From positions 1,860,001 through 1,924,000 of the forward strand of contig NZ_CP156688.1 in assembly GCF_040616545.1 (NCBI RefSeq): a stretch of DNA of 64,000 nucleotides. The letters are read 5' to 3'. The notes beneath the pieces are model-generated. The model was not told where the DNA came from, did no database searches, and worked only from the letters and a program-made list of their open reading frames with translations. This document shows positions 8,609-16,394 of this stretch, piece by piece. Origin of the DNA: Akkermansia muciniphila (lineage in GTDB: Bacteria; Verrucomicrobiota; Verrucomicrobiia; Verrucomicrobiales; Akkermansiaceae). Numbering within the stretch: position 1 is the stretch's first letter; each line of letters begins with the position of its first letter. The position numbers were made by a program, and so were the translations under genes.

Positions 8609-10085
8609 TGTTTTTCAGTCTCCTTTCCAGTTTGCCGAGCAGCCAGCTGAACAGCATGACCACGGAGAGGTAAATCAGGGCTACCGCCGTCAGGGGCATG
8701 AAGGCGGTGTAAGTCTGGCTGCGGATGATGTCCCCGCCCTTGGTCAGGTCCTGAAGGGCAATGTAGCCGGAAACGCTGGTTTCCTTAAGCAGCACAATGA
8801 ACTCGTTCCCCAGCGCGGGAAGCACGTTCTTGAAGGCCTGGGGCAGGATAATGAAAACCATGGTCTGGGAGTATCCCAGGCCCAGGCTGCGCCCGGCTTC
8901 AAACTGCCCCTTGTCAATGGACATGATGCCGCCGCGGATGATCTCCGCCACGTAGGCCCCGGAGTTGAAGCCGAAGGCCACCACGGCCACCAGCACCTTG
9001 CTGACGTCCACCGTGCCGAAGATCACAAAGTAGATGATCAGCAGCTGCACCACCACCGGGGTGCCGCGGATCACCGTCAGGTACAGTTTGCAGAGGGCGT
9101 TCAGGAAGCGCAGGCTGCCCGTCTTGTCATGCGTGGCGCGGATGACGGCCACCACAAAGCCCATCAGGATGCCCAGCAGGACGGAGAAGAAGGAGACTTC
9201 CAGCGTGACCAGGAAGCCGTTGGCCAGGTATTTCCAGCGCCCCTCCTGCATGAAATTGACGTCAAAGGAGCTTTTCAGGTCCAGCCACGCGTTTTCCAGC
9301 CAGTTTCCGCCTGCGGCGTGTTTTCCGGCCTCCGCGGCGGATTTCACCTGCATGGCCGCGTATCTGGCCCGTATCTCCTCCAGCCTGCCGGAGGCTTTCA
9401 TGTCCGCTATGGCGGTGTTGATGTCCTGGAGAAGTTCCGGATTCCCTTTGCGCACGGCAATGGCGTAGCTCTCGGAGGTGAGGGGCTCCGGCAGGATTTC
9501 CAGCCGGTCGTTGCCGGCCGCGTACATGCTGGCCGGGTCCTGGTCAATCACGGCCGCGTCCACCTTGCCGGCCGCTACGGCCGCCACGGCCAGCGCTCCG
9601 TTGGGGAAGCGTTCCGGCTGCTGGATGTTCCGGGTAACGTAGGTATCTCCGGTGGCTCCGTGCTGCACGCCTATTCTTTTGCCGCGGATGTCCTCCCTGC
9701 TCCGGATGGGGGAGCCTTTGGGCACAATGATGACCTGCGCCGCTTCCATGTAGGGGATGGAAAAGTCCACCTTTCCCCGGCGTTCCGGAGTGACCGTGAT
9801 GCCGGAGGCCGCTACGTCCGCCTTTCCGGAAACCACCGCCGTAATCACGGAGTCAAAGCTCATGTCCTCAATGACCAGCTCCCTGCCGGTGCGCCGCGCC
9901 ACTTCCCGCATGATTTCCGGATCAATGCCCATGATGGTGTTCCCTTCCCAGAATTCATAGGGTGGGAAGGTCGCTTCCGTGACCATCAGGATTTTACCGT
10001 TTTCCGCCGCTCCCGCGCCGGAGCACAGGAGGAGCCAGCCCGTCAGCAGGACTCCAAGGTATTTCAGGAAAGGAGGGAAAGGCAT
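8601..10085 (-). CDS. Amino-acid ABC transporter, fused binding protein and permease
   Basis: 494 residues from ATG 10085. Order: signal peptide ([21 protein letters not shown]), a family-3 solute-binding domain (about residues 30-255, with [28 protein letters not shown] and a GATGDTYV segment), a short linker, then an ABC permease domain (about 285-494). The permease has the EAA loop [21 protein letters not shown]. The fusion puts the substrate receptor and the channel on one chain, as in GlnP-type transporters. Substrate is probably a polar amino acid; which one is not determinable. The upstream extension to 10208 lacks signal-peptide character and was not used. Confidence 0.9.
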   Translation of the reverse strand: MPFPPFLKYLGVLLTGWLLLCSGAGAAENGKILMVTEATFPPYEFWEGNTIMGIDPEIMREVARRTGRELVIEDMSFDSVITAVVSGKADVAASGITVTPERRGKVDFSIPYMEAAQVIIVPKGSPIRSREDIRGKRIGVQHGATGDTYVTRNIQQPERFPNGALAVAAVAAGKVDAAVIDQDPASMYAAGNDRLEILPEPLTSESYAIAVRKGNPELLQDINTAIADMKASGRLEEIRARYAAMQVKSAAEAGKHAAGGNWLENAWLDLKSSFDVNFMQEGRWKYLANGFLVTLEVSFFSVLLGILMGFVVAVIRATHDKTGSLRFLNALCKLYLTVIRGTPVVVQLLIIYFVIFGTVDVSKVLVAVVAFGFNSGAYVAEIIRGGIMSIDKGQFEAGRSLGLGYSQTMVFIILPQAFKNVLPALGNEFIVLLKETSVSGYIALQDLTKGGDIIRSQTYTAFMPLTAVALIYLSVVMLFSWLLGKLERRLKNNE

Positions 10086-10122
10086 GGCGTGTAAGGGGAA
10101 CCAGCAGCGGCTGAACCGGTGG

Positions 10123-10151
10123 GGTATATGATTTACCCGCCCGGAACGCAA
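10123..10151 (-). promoter_or_regulatory. Promoter of the amino-acid transporter operon
   Basis: On the minus strand TTGCGT (10146-10151) and TATACC (10123-10128) are 17 bp apart. The start codon at 10085 is 38 bases downstream. Confidence 0.5.
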
Positions 10152-10236
10152 TAAAAAATTGTCTCTTCCGGGGGCCGCTTCCCTCCATGGAAGGAAGGCG
10201 GGGAGCACGGGGCAGGTTCCCGGCGCGGAAACGTAT

Positions 10237-11307
10237 TCAGCGCACCAGCTTCAGGATGGCCCTGCGCATCCGGTAGGCTATTTTTTTCAGGATGGTATGG
10301 CGGTTGAGCTCCCCGTAGGCCGCCGCGGCGTCATTCCGGCGCATGGCGGAGAAAAACGGGTCATTCAGGGAGGGGTGGGCTTCCAGCGCCTGGCGCCAGA
10401 TGGCACTGCCGTTCAGTTTTTCAAGAGCCTCCGGCATGCTGCGGGCCGTCAGCTTTCCGGAAACCGCCAGAGTAGCCAGAAAACTGCGCACGTTGTTCAG
10501 GAAGGCCCCCAGCTCGCTTTTCTTCCAGTCTTCCCGGTCCGTCATGGACAGTTTGGTGGAATGAAGGAGCAGCATGTCGTCAAACAGGGAGAGGGACAAG
10601 TTGCCCGTCACTCCCCCGAATTTATAGATATACACCTCCCTTGCCAGCACGGCTATCCGTTCCGCGGCGGGAAAGACCTGAAGGTTGAACAACTGGTCTT
10701 CCGCGTACCTCAGCCCGCTGGGGGCGGGACGGTTGTCCAGCAGGAATTCCCTCCTGTAAAGCTTGATGCACATTTTCCCGTACGTATAGAAGAGGCCGTG
10801 GCGGTCCATGCCGAAGAAGCCGGAGTAGTAGGAGGAGAGGAACTCCTCCCTTTCCACCACCCGGCTGTGCGGGATATGGCCGTCCTTCCGGCGGAAAAGG
10901 CCGAAGCGGTCCAGATGGCGCACGTAGTCTCCGATGACGATGTCCGCCCGTTCCCGGACGGCCATTTGAACCATGGCCTCCACGCTGTCCGGAAAAATGG
11001 CGTCATCCCCGTCCACAAACATGACATATTCCCCCGTGGCCGCGTCCATGCCGGCGTAGCGGGCGGCGTCCACCCCTGCGTTATCCTGGGTGATGACCCT
11101 GATGCCGGGGCGCCGTTCCGAGTACGCGTCCAGGATACGCGCCGTTCCGTCCGTGGAGCCGTCATTGACCGTAATAATTTCCAGCGATGGCCAGGTCTGG
11201 GCCAGCAGGCTGTCCAGGCAGGCGGAAACGCACGTTTCCAGATTGTACACGGGAACGATGATGCTGACGAGGGGTGTCTCCGGAGCGGGATGAAGGAGGG
11301 TCTGCAT
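10237..11307 (-). CDS. Family 2 glycosyltransferase, divergent from the polysaccharide locus
   Basis: 356 residues from ATG 11307; an in-frame ATG at 11352 is also possible. The GT-A fold is clear: VSIIVPVYNLETCVSACLDSLLAQTW, then VNDGSTDGTARILDAY, then EYVMFVDGDDAIF with the DxD-like metal site. The C-terminal part resembles other capsule GT2 enzymes (RYAEDQLFNLQVFPAAERI). It probably transfers a sugar from a nucleotide donor to a lipid-linked glycan. It is the only gene of the glycan region on the minus strand and faces away from the putative invertible element at 11554-11712. Confidence 0.85.
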   Translation of the reverse strand: MQTLLHPAPETPLVSIIVPVYNLETCVSACLDSLLAQTWPSLEIITVNDGSTDGTARILDAYSERRPGIRVITQDNAGVDAARYAGMDAATGEYVMFVDGDDAIFPDSVEAMVQMAVRERADIVIGDYVRHLDRFGLFRRKDGHIPHSRVVEREEFLSSYYSGFFGMDRHGLFYTYGKMCIKLYRREFLLDNRPAPSGLRYAEDQLFNLQVFPAAERIAVLAREVYIYKFGGVTGNLSLSLFDDMLLLHSTKLSMTDREDWKKSELGAFLNNVRSFLATLAVSGKLTARSMPEALEKLNGSAIWRQALEAHPSLNDPFFSAMRRNDAAAAYGELNRHTILKKIAYRMRRAILKLVR

Positions 11308-11569
11308 GGGGATGCCGATGGGCCTGGTGGTTGTTAAAGGCTCCGCCGCCATGAAAAGGGTGCCTGTCTGGCAGGAACGTGAGAAACATGGCCCGGACCG
11401 GAGGGAACGATAGGCCATCCGGACGCATCAAACAATGCTGAAAAGCTGTTTTCTGTATTGCCGGATAATTAGTGCCATTTGCTATTTTCTTTATATTCAA
11501 TATGTAATGATATATGAAAGAAAAAAACGTTTTTTAGAAGTAAAATATGAAACCGGATTATCAGTCCGC

Positions 11570-11575
11570 TGTCAA
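11570..11575 (-). promoter_or_regulatory. Mobile -35 half of the predicted phase-variable promoter 1
   Basis: On the minus strand this reads TTGACA, the consensus -35. In the orientation shown it faces left, where the hexamer at 17-bp spacing is TTTCAT (11547-11552), which lacks the key second A. After inversion it would face right and pair with TAGAAT. Confidence 0.55.
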
Positions 11576-11601
11576 TCGAAGATTCTGACAATATAAAGCT
11601 T

Positions 11602-11651
11602 AAGATGTTTTTGGATTTTTGCCCCAGAAAACGGGGCGTTTTTGCCATCTT
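11602..11651 (+). terminator. Hairpin terminator inside invertible element 1
   Basis: A GCCCC (11621-11625) / GGGGC (11633-11637) stem is followed by GTTTTT (11638-11643). An outer pair AAGATG (11602-11607) / CATCTT (11646-11651) could extend it. As drawn it would stop rightward transcription before the polysaccharide genes. After inversion it would face the other way. Confidence 0.6.
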
Positions 11652-11713
11652 CCTAAGATGTTGAATTTAATGGCTTTCCCGAGCTCATATCTTCAAACGG
11701 ACTGATAATCCGT

Positions 11714-11719
11714 TAGAAT
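11714..11719 (+). promoter_or_regulatory. Fixed -10 half of the predicted phase-variable promoter 1
   Basis: TAGAAT lies one base outside the right repeat and 26 nt before the ATG at 11746. In the present orientation the hexamer 17 bp upstream is CTTCAA, a poor -35, so the promoter is predicted to be off. The 13 bases 11715-11727 are identical to 63166-63178 in the prs promoter region. Confidence 0.5.
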
Positions 11720-11745
11720 GCGTCCGCGTCCTTTTTTGCCTTGGC

Positions 11746-12876
11746 ATGTGTTTTGACTTTGTTCCCATTTCCGTATACACAGCATTATTTAACTGGACTG
11801 TTCTTTTTTTTGTGCTGTTTGCCGTGTATCAGGCGGGAACGGGAGGCATCTATTCCCATTCCGCGGCCCGGCTGGACAGTATGGCCGGGATTTTGTTCGT
11901 GCTCGCCCTGATCTTGTACATGGGAGCGCGGCCCGTAAGCGGGGAGTTTGGAGACACCATCAATTACGCCGCGGAATTCCGGACCCTTCAGGAGGGGGAA
12001 GCCGGGGACTGGAAAGCCCAGCTGACGGGGATGAAGGGGGAATGGCTCTTTGCCGTCATTCTGCATGCATGGGTGCAGCACGGCAACGTGCATGACTACT
12101 TCCTGACCTGTGCCGCGGTGTATGTGGGAGCGCTGGCGCTGGCCAGTTACAGGATTTTCGGCGCCAGGTGGTTCATCCCGTTCCTGATTGCGTGCGCCAT
12201 GTTCACCTTCTGGGTGTATGGCGTCAACGGCATCCGCAACGGCATGGCCGCCTCCGTGATGATTCTGGGCCTGACGTTCCGGAAAAACCTCAAGATGCTG
12301 CTGCTGTTCGCCGTGCTGGCCGTCAGCCTGCATAAGTCCATGATGCTGCTGGCCGCCGCTGGCGCCCTGGCCTGGTTTGTGACGGACACGCGGTATTACG
12401 TGGCGGCGTGGCTGGGCTGCATCCTCGCCGTCATTCTGGCCGGGCCCGCCATTGGGGAAATGATCGCCTCCTCCGGCTTTTTCGATGATCCGCGCCTGAC
12501 CCTTTACATCAACCAGGCTGATGAACTGAAGGCTTCCTCCGCCTTGTTCAGCAGCGTCGGCTTCCGCTGGGATTTCCTGATTTACAGCGCTCTGCCCATT
12601 GCCTCCGGCTGTTACTTCCTGTTCAGGGAGGAATACCGGGACGTGATGTACACGTGGCTGCTGAACATTTACATTGCGGCCAATGCGTTCTGGATTCTCT
12701 GCATGTACGCGGCGTTCAGCAACAGGTTCGCGCAGCTCTCCTGGTTCCTGATGGGCTTTGTCTTCATCTATCCCTTTTTCAAGCAAAGGTTCTGGGCGGA
12801 CCAGGAAAAGAAGCTGGCCTGCTTTATCCCGGCGATCTACCTCTTCACCTTTTACATGAATATTTACAACGCATGA
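11746..12876 (+). CDS. EpsG-like polysaccharide polymerase, multi-pass membrane protein
   Basis: 376 residues with about ten membrane helices. It resembles the EpsG family of Wzy-type exopolysaccharide polymerases: FGDTINYAAEF in the first large loop and VNGIRNGMAASVMILGL in a central helix, followed by HKSMMLLAAAGA. It would link flipped repeat units in the outer leaflet of the inner membrane. No strong ribosome site precedes the ATG, but the first helix starts at once and there is no other Met before residue 46. It is the first gene of the rightward locus and overlaps the next by ATGA. Confidence 0.8.
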   Translation: MCFDFVPISVYTALFNWTVLFFVLFAVYQAGTGGIYSHSAARLDSMAGILFVLALILYMGARPVSGEFGDTINYAAEFRTLQEGEAGDWKAQLTGMKGEWLFAVILHAWVQHGNVHDYFLTCAAVYVGALALASYRIFGARWFIPFLIACAMFTFWVYGVNGIRNGMAASVMILGLTFRKNLKMLLLFAVLAVSLHKSMMLLAAAGALAWFVTDTRYYVAAWLGCILAVILAGPAIGEMIASSGFFDDPRLTLYINQADELKASSALFSSVGFRWDFLIYSALPIASGCYFLFREEYRDVMYTWLLNIYIAANAFWILCMYAAFSNRFAQLSWFLMGFVFIYPFFKQRFWADQEKKLACFIPAIYLFTFYMNIYNA

Positions 12877-13991
12877 AAAAGAAGATCATCAGGGTGGCGG
12901 CGGCCTCCATCTCCCTGGACCTGCTGCTCAGGGGACAGTTGAATTACCTGAACGGGTTCTTTGACGTTCTTGCCGTGGCTTCCCCCGGTGAGGAACATGA
13001 ACGCATCCGCCGCCGCGAGGGCGTGCCTACCGTGGAGCTTGAGATGGAACGGTCCATTTCCCTGTGGAAGGATTTGAAGAGCCTGTGGCGCCTGTTCCTG
13101 CTGTTCCGCAGGGAACGCCCGTGGGGGGTGCACTCCCTCACGCCCAAGGCCGGACTGCTGAGCATGATGGCGGCGGCCTTTGCCCGTGTTCCGGTCCGGG
13201 TCCATACCTTCACCGGCCTGATTTTCCCCTACCGGAAGGGAGCCTTCAAATGCCTGCTGAAGCAGATGGACCGCCTCATCTGCCTGTTTGCCACGCACGT
13301 CATTCCGGAGGGGGAGGGCGTCAGGAAGCTGCTGGTGGAGGAGAAGGTGACGGGCAAGCCGCTGGAAATCCTGGCCCACGGCAATATCAACGGCATAGAT
13401 ACGGACTATTTCCGCCGTTCCGGCTGCCGGAGGGAAATGAGGGAGCGGCTGGAACTGCCGGAGAACGCCGTGCTGTACGTTTTTGTGGGGAGGATTACGG
13501 GAGACAAGGGCATCCGTGAGTTGCTTGCCGCGTTTTCCGCCCTGCGCGCAGAGGAGAAGGGGGCGCCCGTTTTTCTGGCGCTCGTGGGCTGGACGGAGGA
13601 TTACGCCGGGGAAGAACTGGATGTGCCCGGCGTGTTCCGCCCCGGTTTCCAGGAGGATATCCGCCCCTGGCTGGAAGCCGCGGACGTGTTTGTGCTGCCC
13701 AGCTACCGGGAGGGTTTCCCCAATTCCCTGCTGCAGGCGGGAGCCATGGAGCTGCCCGCCATCGCCACGGACATCTGCGGGTGCAATGAGATTGTGAAGG
13801 ACGGCGTGAACGGCCTGCTGGTCCCGGCCCGGGATGAAAAGGCGCTGCGCTGCGCCATGGCCTCCCTCAGGGATGACCCGGAACGGCGCAGGAAGATGGG
13901 CGCGGAGGCGGCCCGGCAGGTGGAAAGCAGGTTTACCTGCCGGATCGTTTGGGAAGCCCTGCTCCATTTTTACGGGAGGGTAGCGGCATGA
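12873..13991 (+). CDS. Family 4 glycosyltransferase (PglA-like)
   Basis: 372 residues from ATG 12873, which overlaps the previous stop. GT-B retaining enzyme: a basic N-terminal domain with [21 protein letters not shown], a Rossmann C-terminal domain beginning [22 protein letters not shown], and the donor-binding segment [32 protein letters not shown] with the EX7E-type Glu pair. The pattern is close to enzymes that add the second sugar onto an undecaprenyl-linked bacillosamine-type unit, which agrees with the PglC-, PglD/E- and PglF-like genes next door. Exact donor is unknown. Confidence 0.88.
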   Translation: MKKKIIRVAAASISLDLLLRGQLNYLNGFFDVLAVASPGEEHERIRRREGVPTVELEMERSISLWKDLKSLWRLFLLFRRERPWGVHSLTPKAGLLSMMAAAFARVPVRVHTFTGLIFPYRKGAFKCLLKQMDRLICLFATHVIPEGEGVRKLLVEEKVTGKPLEILAHGNINGIDTDYFRRSGCRREMRERLELPENAVLYVFVGRITGDKGIRELLAAFSALRAEEKGAPVFLALVGWTEDYAGEELDVPGVFRPGFQEDIRPWLEAADVFVLPSYREGFPNSLLQAGAMELPAIATDICGCNEIVKDGVNGLLVPARDEKALRCAMASLRDDPERRRKMGAEAARQVESRFTCRIVWEALLHFYGRVAA

Positions 13992-14599
13992 TTTACGGGA
14001 ATTGCATCAAGAGGGCGCTGGATTTTCTCATCGCCCTGGCTGTCCTGGCGGTTCTGCTGGTTCCGTTTCTGGCGCTGATGGCGCTTCTGGCCCTGGCGAA
14101 CCACGGCACGCCGTTTTTCCGGCAAACGCGGCCCGGCCGCCACGGCAAGTTGTTCCGGATTGCCAAATTCAAGACGATGACGGATGAAAGGGACGCCCGC
14201 GGGGAACTGCTGCCGGACGAGCGGCGCCTGACGCGCACAGGGCGGCTGGTGCGTTCCCTCTCCCTGGATGAACTGCCGCAGTTGTTCAATGTGCTGGCGG
14301 GGCAGATGAGCTTCATCGGCCCGCGGCCCCTGCTGCCGGAATACCTGCCCCTGTACACGGAGGAGCAGGCGCGCCGCCATGACGTGAGGCCCGGCATTAC
14401 GGGCTGGGCCCAGGTGAACGGGCGCAACTCCATCAGCTGGGAGCGCAAGTTTGAACTGGACGTCTGGTACGTGGACCACCTGAGCTTCCTTCTGGATGTC
14501 CGCATCATCTTTTTAACGCTGGCGAAGGTTGTTCAACGCCAGGGAATCAGCGCTGAAGGAAGCGCCACCATGGAAAAATTCACAGGTTCCGGAAAATGA
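13988..14599 (+). CDS. Undecaprenyl-phosphate sugar phosphotransferase (PglC-like)
   Basis: 203 residues, the compact form that lacks the N-terminal multi-helix domain of WcaJ/WbaP. Order: a re-entrant membrane helix ([26 protein letters not shown]), an RIAKFKTM segment, the catalytic [28 protein letters not shown], and [16 protein letters not shown]. The Asp-Glu pair of SLDELPQ is the catalytic dyad of the family. It transfers a phospho-sugar from a UDP donor to undecaprenyl phosphate, starting each repeat unit at the inner membrane. It overlaps both neighbours by ATGA. Confidence 0.93.
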   Translation: MIYGNCIKRALDFLIALAVLAVLLVPFLALMALLALANHGTPFFRQTRPGRHGKLFRIAKFKTMTDERDARGELLPDERRLTRTGRLVRSLSLDELPQLFNVLAGQMSFIGPRPLLPEYLPLYTEEQARRHDVRPGITGWAQVNGRNSISWERKFELDVWYVDHLSFLLDVRIIFLTLAKVVQRQGISAEGSATMEKFTGSGK

Positions 14600-16383
14600 A
14601 GAAAAATATAGCGATTATAGGCGCCGGGGGCTTCGGCAGGGAAACGGCCTGCTGCCTCAGGGCAATCAACGGGGAGTCTCCCTCCTGGAATTTGATCGGC
14701 TTCTTTGATGACGGGGTTCCCGCCGGAACGGAAAACGAATATGGCCGCGTGCTGGGCACGGTGGAAGAGCTGAACGCCTGGAAGGAGCCTCTTTCCGTCG
14801 TGATCGCCATTGCTTCCCCCAGGGCCCTGGAACGCATTTCCGGCCTGCTGGACAATCCGTTGCTGGATTTTCCCAACATCATTGCCCCGGACGTGAAATT
14901 CTATGACCGTGACCGGGTAGCCATGGGGAAGGGGAACATCATCAGCTTTGGCCACATCTTCAGCTGCCACGTGGCCATGGGGGATTTCAACCTGTTCAGC
15001 TGCGGCTCCCTGATCGGCCATGACGTGACGCTGGGGAACTGGAATGTGGTGGCCAACGGCTGCAAGGTATCCGGAGGCGTGACGCTGGGGAATGCCAACT
15101 TCCTGGGCGCTGCGTCCGTGGTGCTTCCGTGCCGTACGGTGAAGGAAAACGTGGTTCTGGGCGCCAATTCCACGCTGGTGCGTGACGCCCTGGAGGGCGG
15201 AACGTATGCGGGCTGTCCCGCGGTGCTGAAAAAGAAGCCGTCTCCGGCGCAGGAAAAGAAATCCACCATCTGGCTCTCCCTGGCCAGCACGGGGGAGGCG
15301 GAAGAAAAGTTCGTGCGTGAAGCCTTTGAATCAAAATGGGTGACGACGGTAGGGCCGAACGTGGACGCTTTTGAACGGGAGCTGGAGGAATACCTGGGGG
15401 AAACCCATGTGGTGGCCCTGGCGTCCGGCACCTCCGCCCTTCATCTGGGCCTGGTGATGCTGGGAGTGGGGCCGGGGGATGAAGTCCTCTGCCAGTCCAT
15501 GACGTTTGCCGCCTCCGCCAATCCCATCATTTACCAGGGCGCTTCACCCGTGTTTGTGGACAGTGAGGAGAGTACCTGGAACATGTCCCCGGAACTGCTG
15601 GAGGAAGCCGTCCGGGACCGCATCAGGCAGACGGGCCGCACCCCTAAAGCCATCATTCCGGTGGACCTGTACGGGATGCCCGCCCGCATGGAGGAGATCA
15701 TGGAGATTGCCGGGAAGTACGGCATTCCCGTACTGGAAGACGCCGCGGAAGCGCTCGGTTCCGAGTACCGGGGGCGCAAGTGCGGGGTGTTCGGGACCTA
15801 CGGCGCTTTTTCCTTTAACGGGAACAAGATCATCACTACCTCCGGCGGGGGCGCCCTCTGCTGCCCGGATGAGGAATCCCGGAACAGGGTCAAGTTTTAC
15901 GCCACCCAGGCCCGTGACCAGGCGCCGCATTATGAACACACGCACATCGGTTATAATTACCGTCTCAGCAACGTGTGCGCGGGCATAGGCCGTGGGCAGA
16001 TGCTCTCCCTGCCTGCCTTTCTGGAAAAAAGGCGCGGCATTCATGAGGAATACCGCCGCCGCCTTTCCGGCGTGCCGGGGCTGACCCTGCTGGAAAATCC
16101 GGATGCCCGCTACCATTCCAACCACTGGCTGACCTGCGTGCAGATCAATCCGGAGGAGGCCCGTTTTGACCGGGAAGAGCTGCGGCTGGCGCTCCAGAAA
16201 GCCGGCGTGGAGAGCCGCCCCCTCTGGAAGCCCATGCATTTGCAGCCCGTATTCCGCTCCTGCCCGTTTTACGGTTCCGGCGTGTCGGACCGCCTGTTTG
16301 AGCAGGGCCTGTGCCTGCCTTCCGGCGCTTCCCTGACCGGGGAGGACATGGACCGCATCACCGGCGTCCTGCTTAATCTTTAA
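14596..16383 (+). CDS. Fused acetyltransferase and PLP aminotransferase (PglD-PglE type)
   Basis: 595 residues. Residues 1 to about 217 are a PglD-like sugar N-acetyltransferase: an N-terminal Rossmann-like part ([17 protein letters not shown]) and a left-handed beta helix with [17 protein letters not shown], whose His is the likely base. From about 220 follows a DegT/DnrJ/EryC1/StrS aminotransferase like Pgl[36 protein letters not shown], and [15 protein letters not shown] with the PLP Lys. The two act in consecutive steps on a 4-keto UDP-sugar to give UDP-N,N'-diacetylbacillosamine or a relative. In known pathways they are usually separate proteins. Confidence 0.9.
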   Translation: MKKNIAIIGAGGFGRETACCLRAINGESPSWNLIGFFDDGVPAGTENEYGRVLGTVEELNAWKEPLSVVIAIASPRALERISGLLDNPLLDFPNIIAPDVKFYDRDRVAMGKGNIISFGHIFSCHVAMGDFNLFSCGSLIGHDVTLGNWNVVANGCKVSGGVTLGNANFLGAASVVLPCRTVKENVVLGANSTLVRDALEGGTYAGCPAVLKKKPSPAQEKKSTIWLSLASTGEAEEKFVREAFESKWVTTVGPNVDAFERELEEYLGETHVVALASGTSALHLGLVMLGVGPGDEVLCQSMTFAASANPIIYQGASPVFVDSEESTWNMSPELLEEAVRDRIRQTGRTPKAIIPVDLYGMPARMEEIMEIAGKYGIPVLEDAAEALGSEYRGRKCGVFGTYGAFSFNGNKIITTSGGGALCCPDEESRNRVKFYATQARDQAPHYEHTHIGYNYRLSNVCAGIGRGQMLSLPAFLEKRRGIHEEYRRRLSGVPGLTLLENPDARYHSNHWLTCVQINPEEARFDREELRLALQKAGVESRPLWKPMHLQPVFRSCPFYGSGVSDRLFEQGLCLPSGASLTGEDMDRITGVLLNL

Positions 16384-16394
16384 CCTTTGTGCTG

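Larger units (their letters stand above)
11554..11712. repeat. Putative invertible DNA element 1, bounded by 15-bp inverted repeats
   Basis: Perfect inverted repeats CGGATTATCAGTCCG (11554-11568) and CGGACTGATAATCCG (11698-11712) enclose 129 bp. Each repeat is itself a short dyad, CGGA-N7-TCCG. One base inside the left repeat is the minus-strand hexamer TTGACA (plus-strand 11570-11575), pointing outward. One base outside the right repeat is TAGAAT (11714-11719). Flipping the segment would create TTGACA-17 bp-TAGAAT, reading into the polysaccharide genes from 11746. The repeats are seen directly; inversion is inference. No recombinase gene is visible in this window. The spacer 11308-11745 otherwise holds AT-rich DNA and no gene. 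Confidence 0.7.

Noticed and set aside
8517-10094. 525-codon plus-strand frame opposite the amino-acid transporter
   Set aside because: Antisense shadow of two well-recognised transporter genes.
11523-11536. A6CGT6 palindrome as a terminator
   Set aside because: The stem is almost entirely A-T and too weak. It may bend DNA near the left repeat, but there is no direct support.
11569-11597. Rightward promoter CTGTCA-17 bp-TATAAA inside element 1 in the assembled orientation
   Set aside because: It is a fair match and cannot be excluded, but the hairpin terminator lies just downstream and would block it. The split-promoter model also explains element 2, while this one does not.
11697-11713. 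tRNA-like anticodon arm (ACGGA-CTGATAA-TCCGT) suggesting a tRNA gene
   Set aside because: No D-arm, T-arm or acceptor stem can be formed around it, and the same motif occurs inverted at 11554. It is treated as a repeat site.
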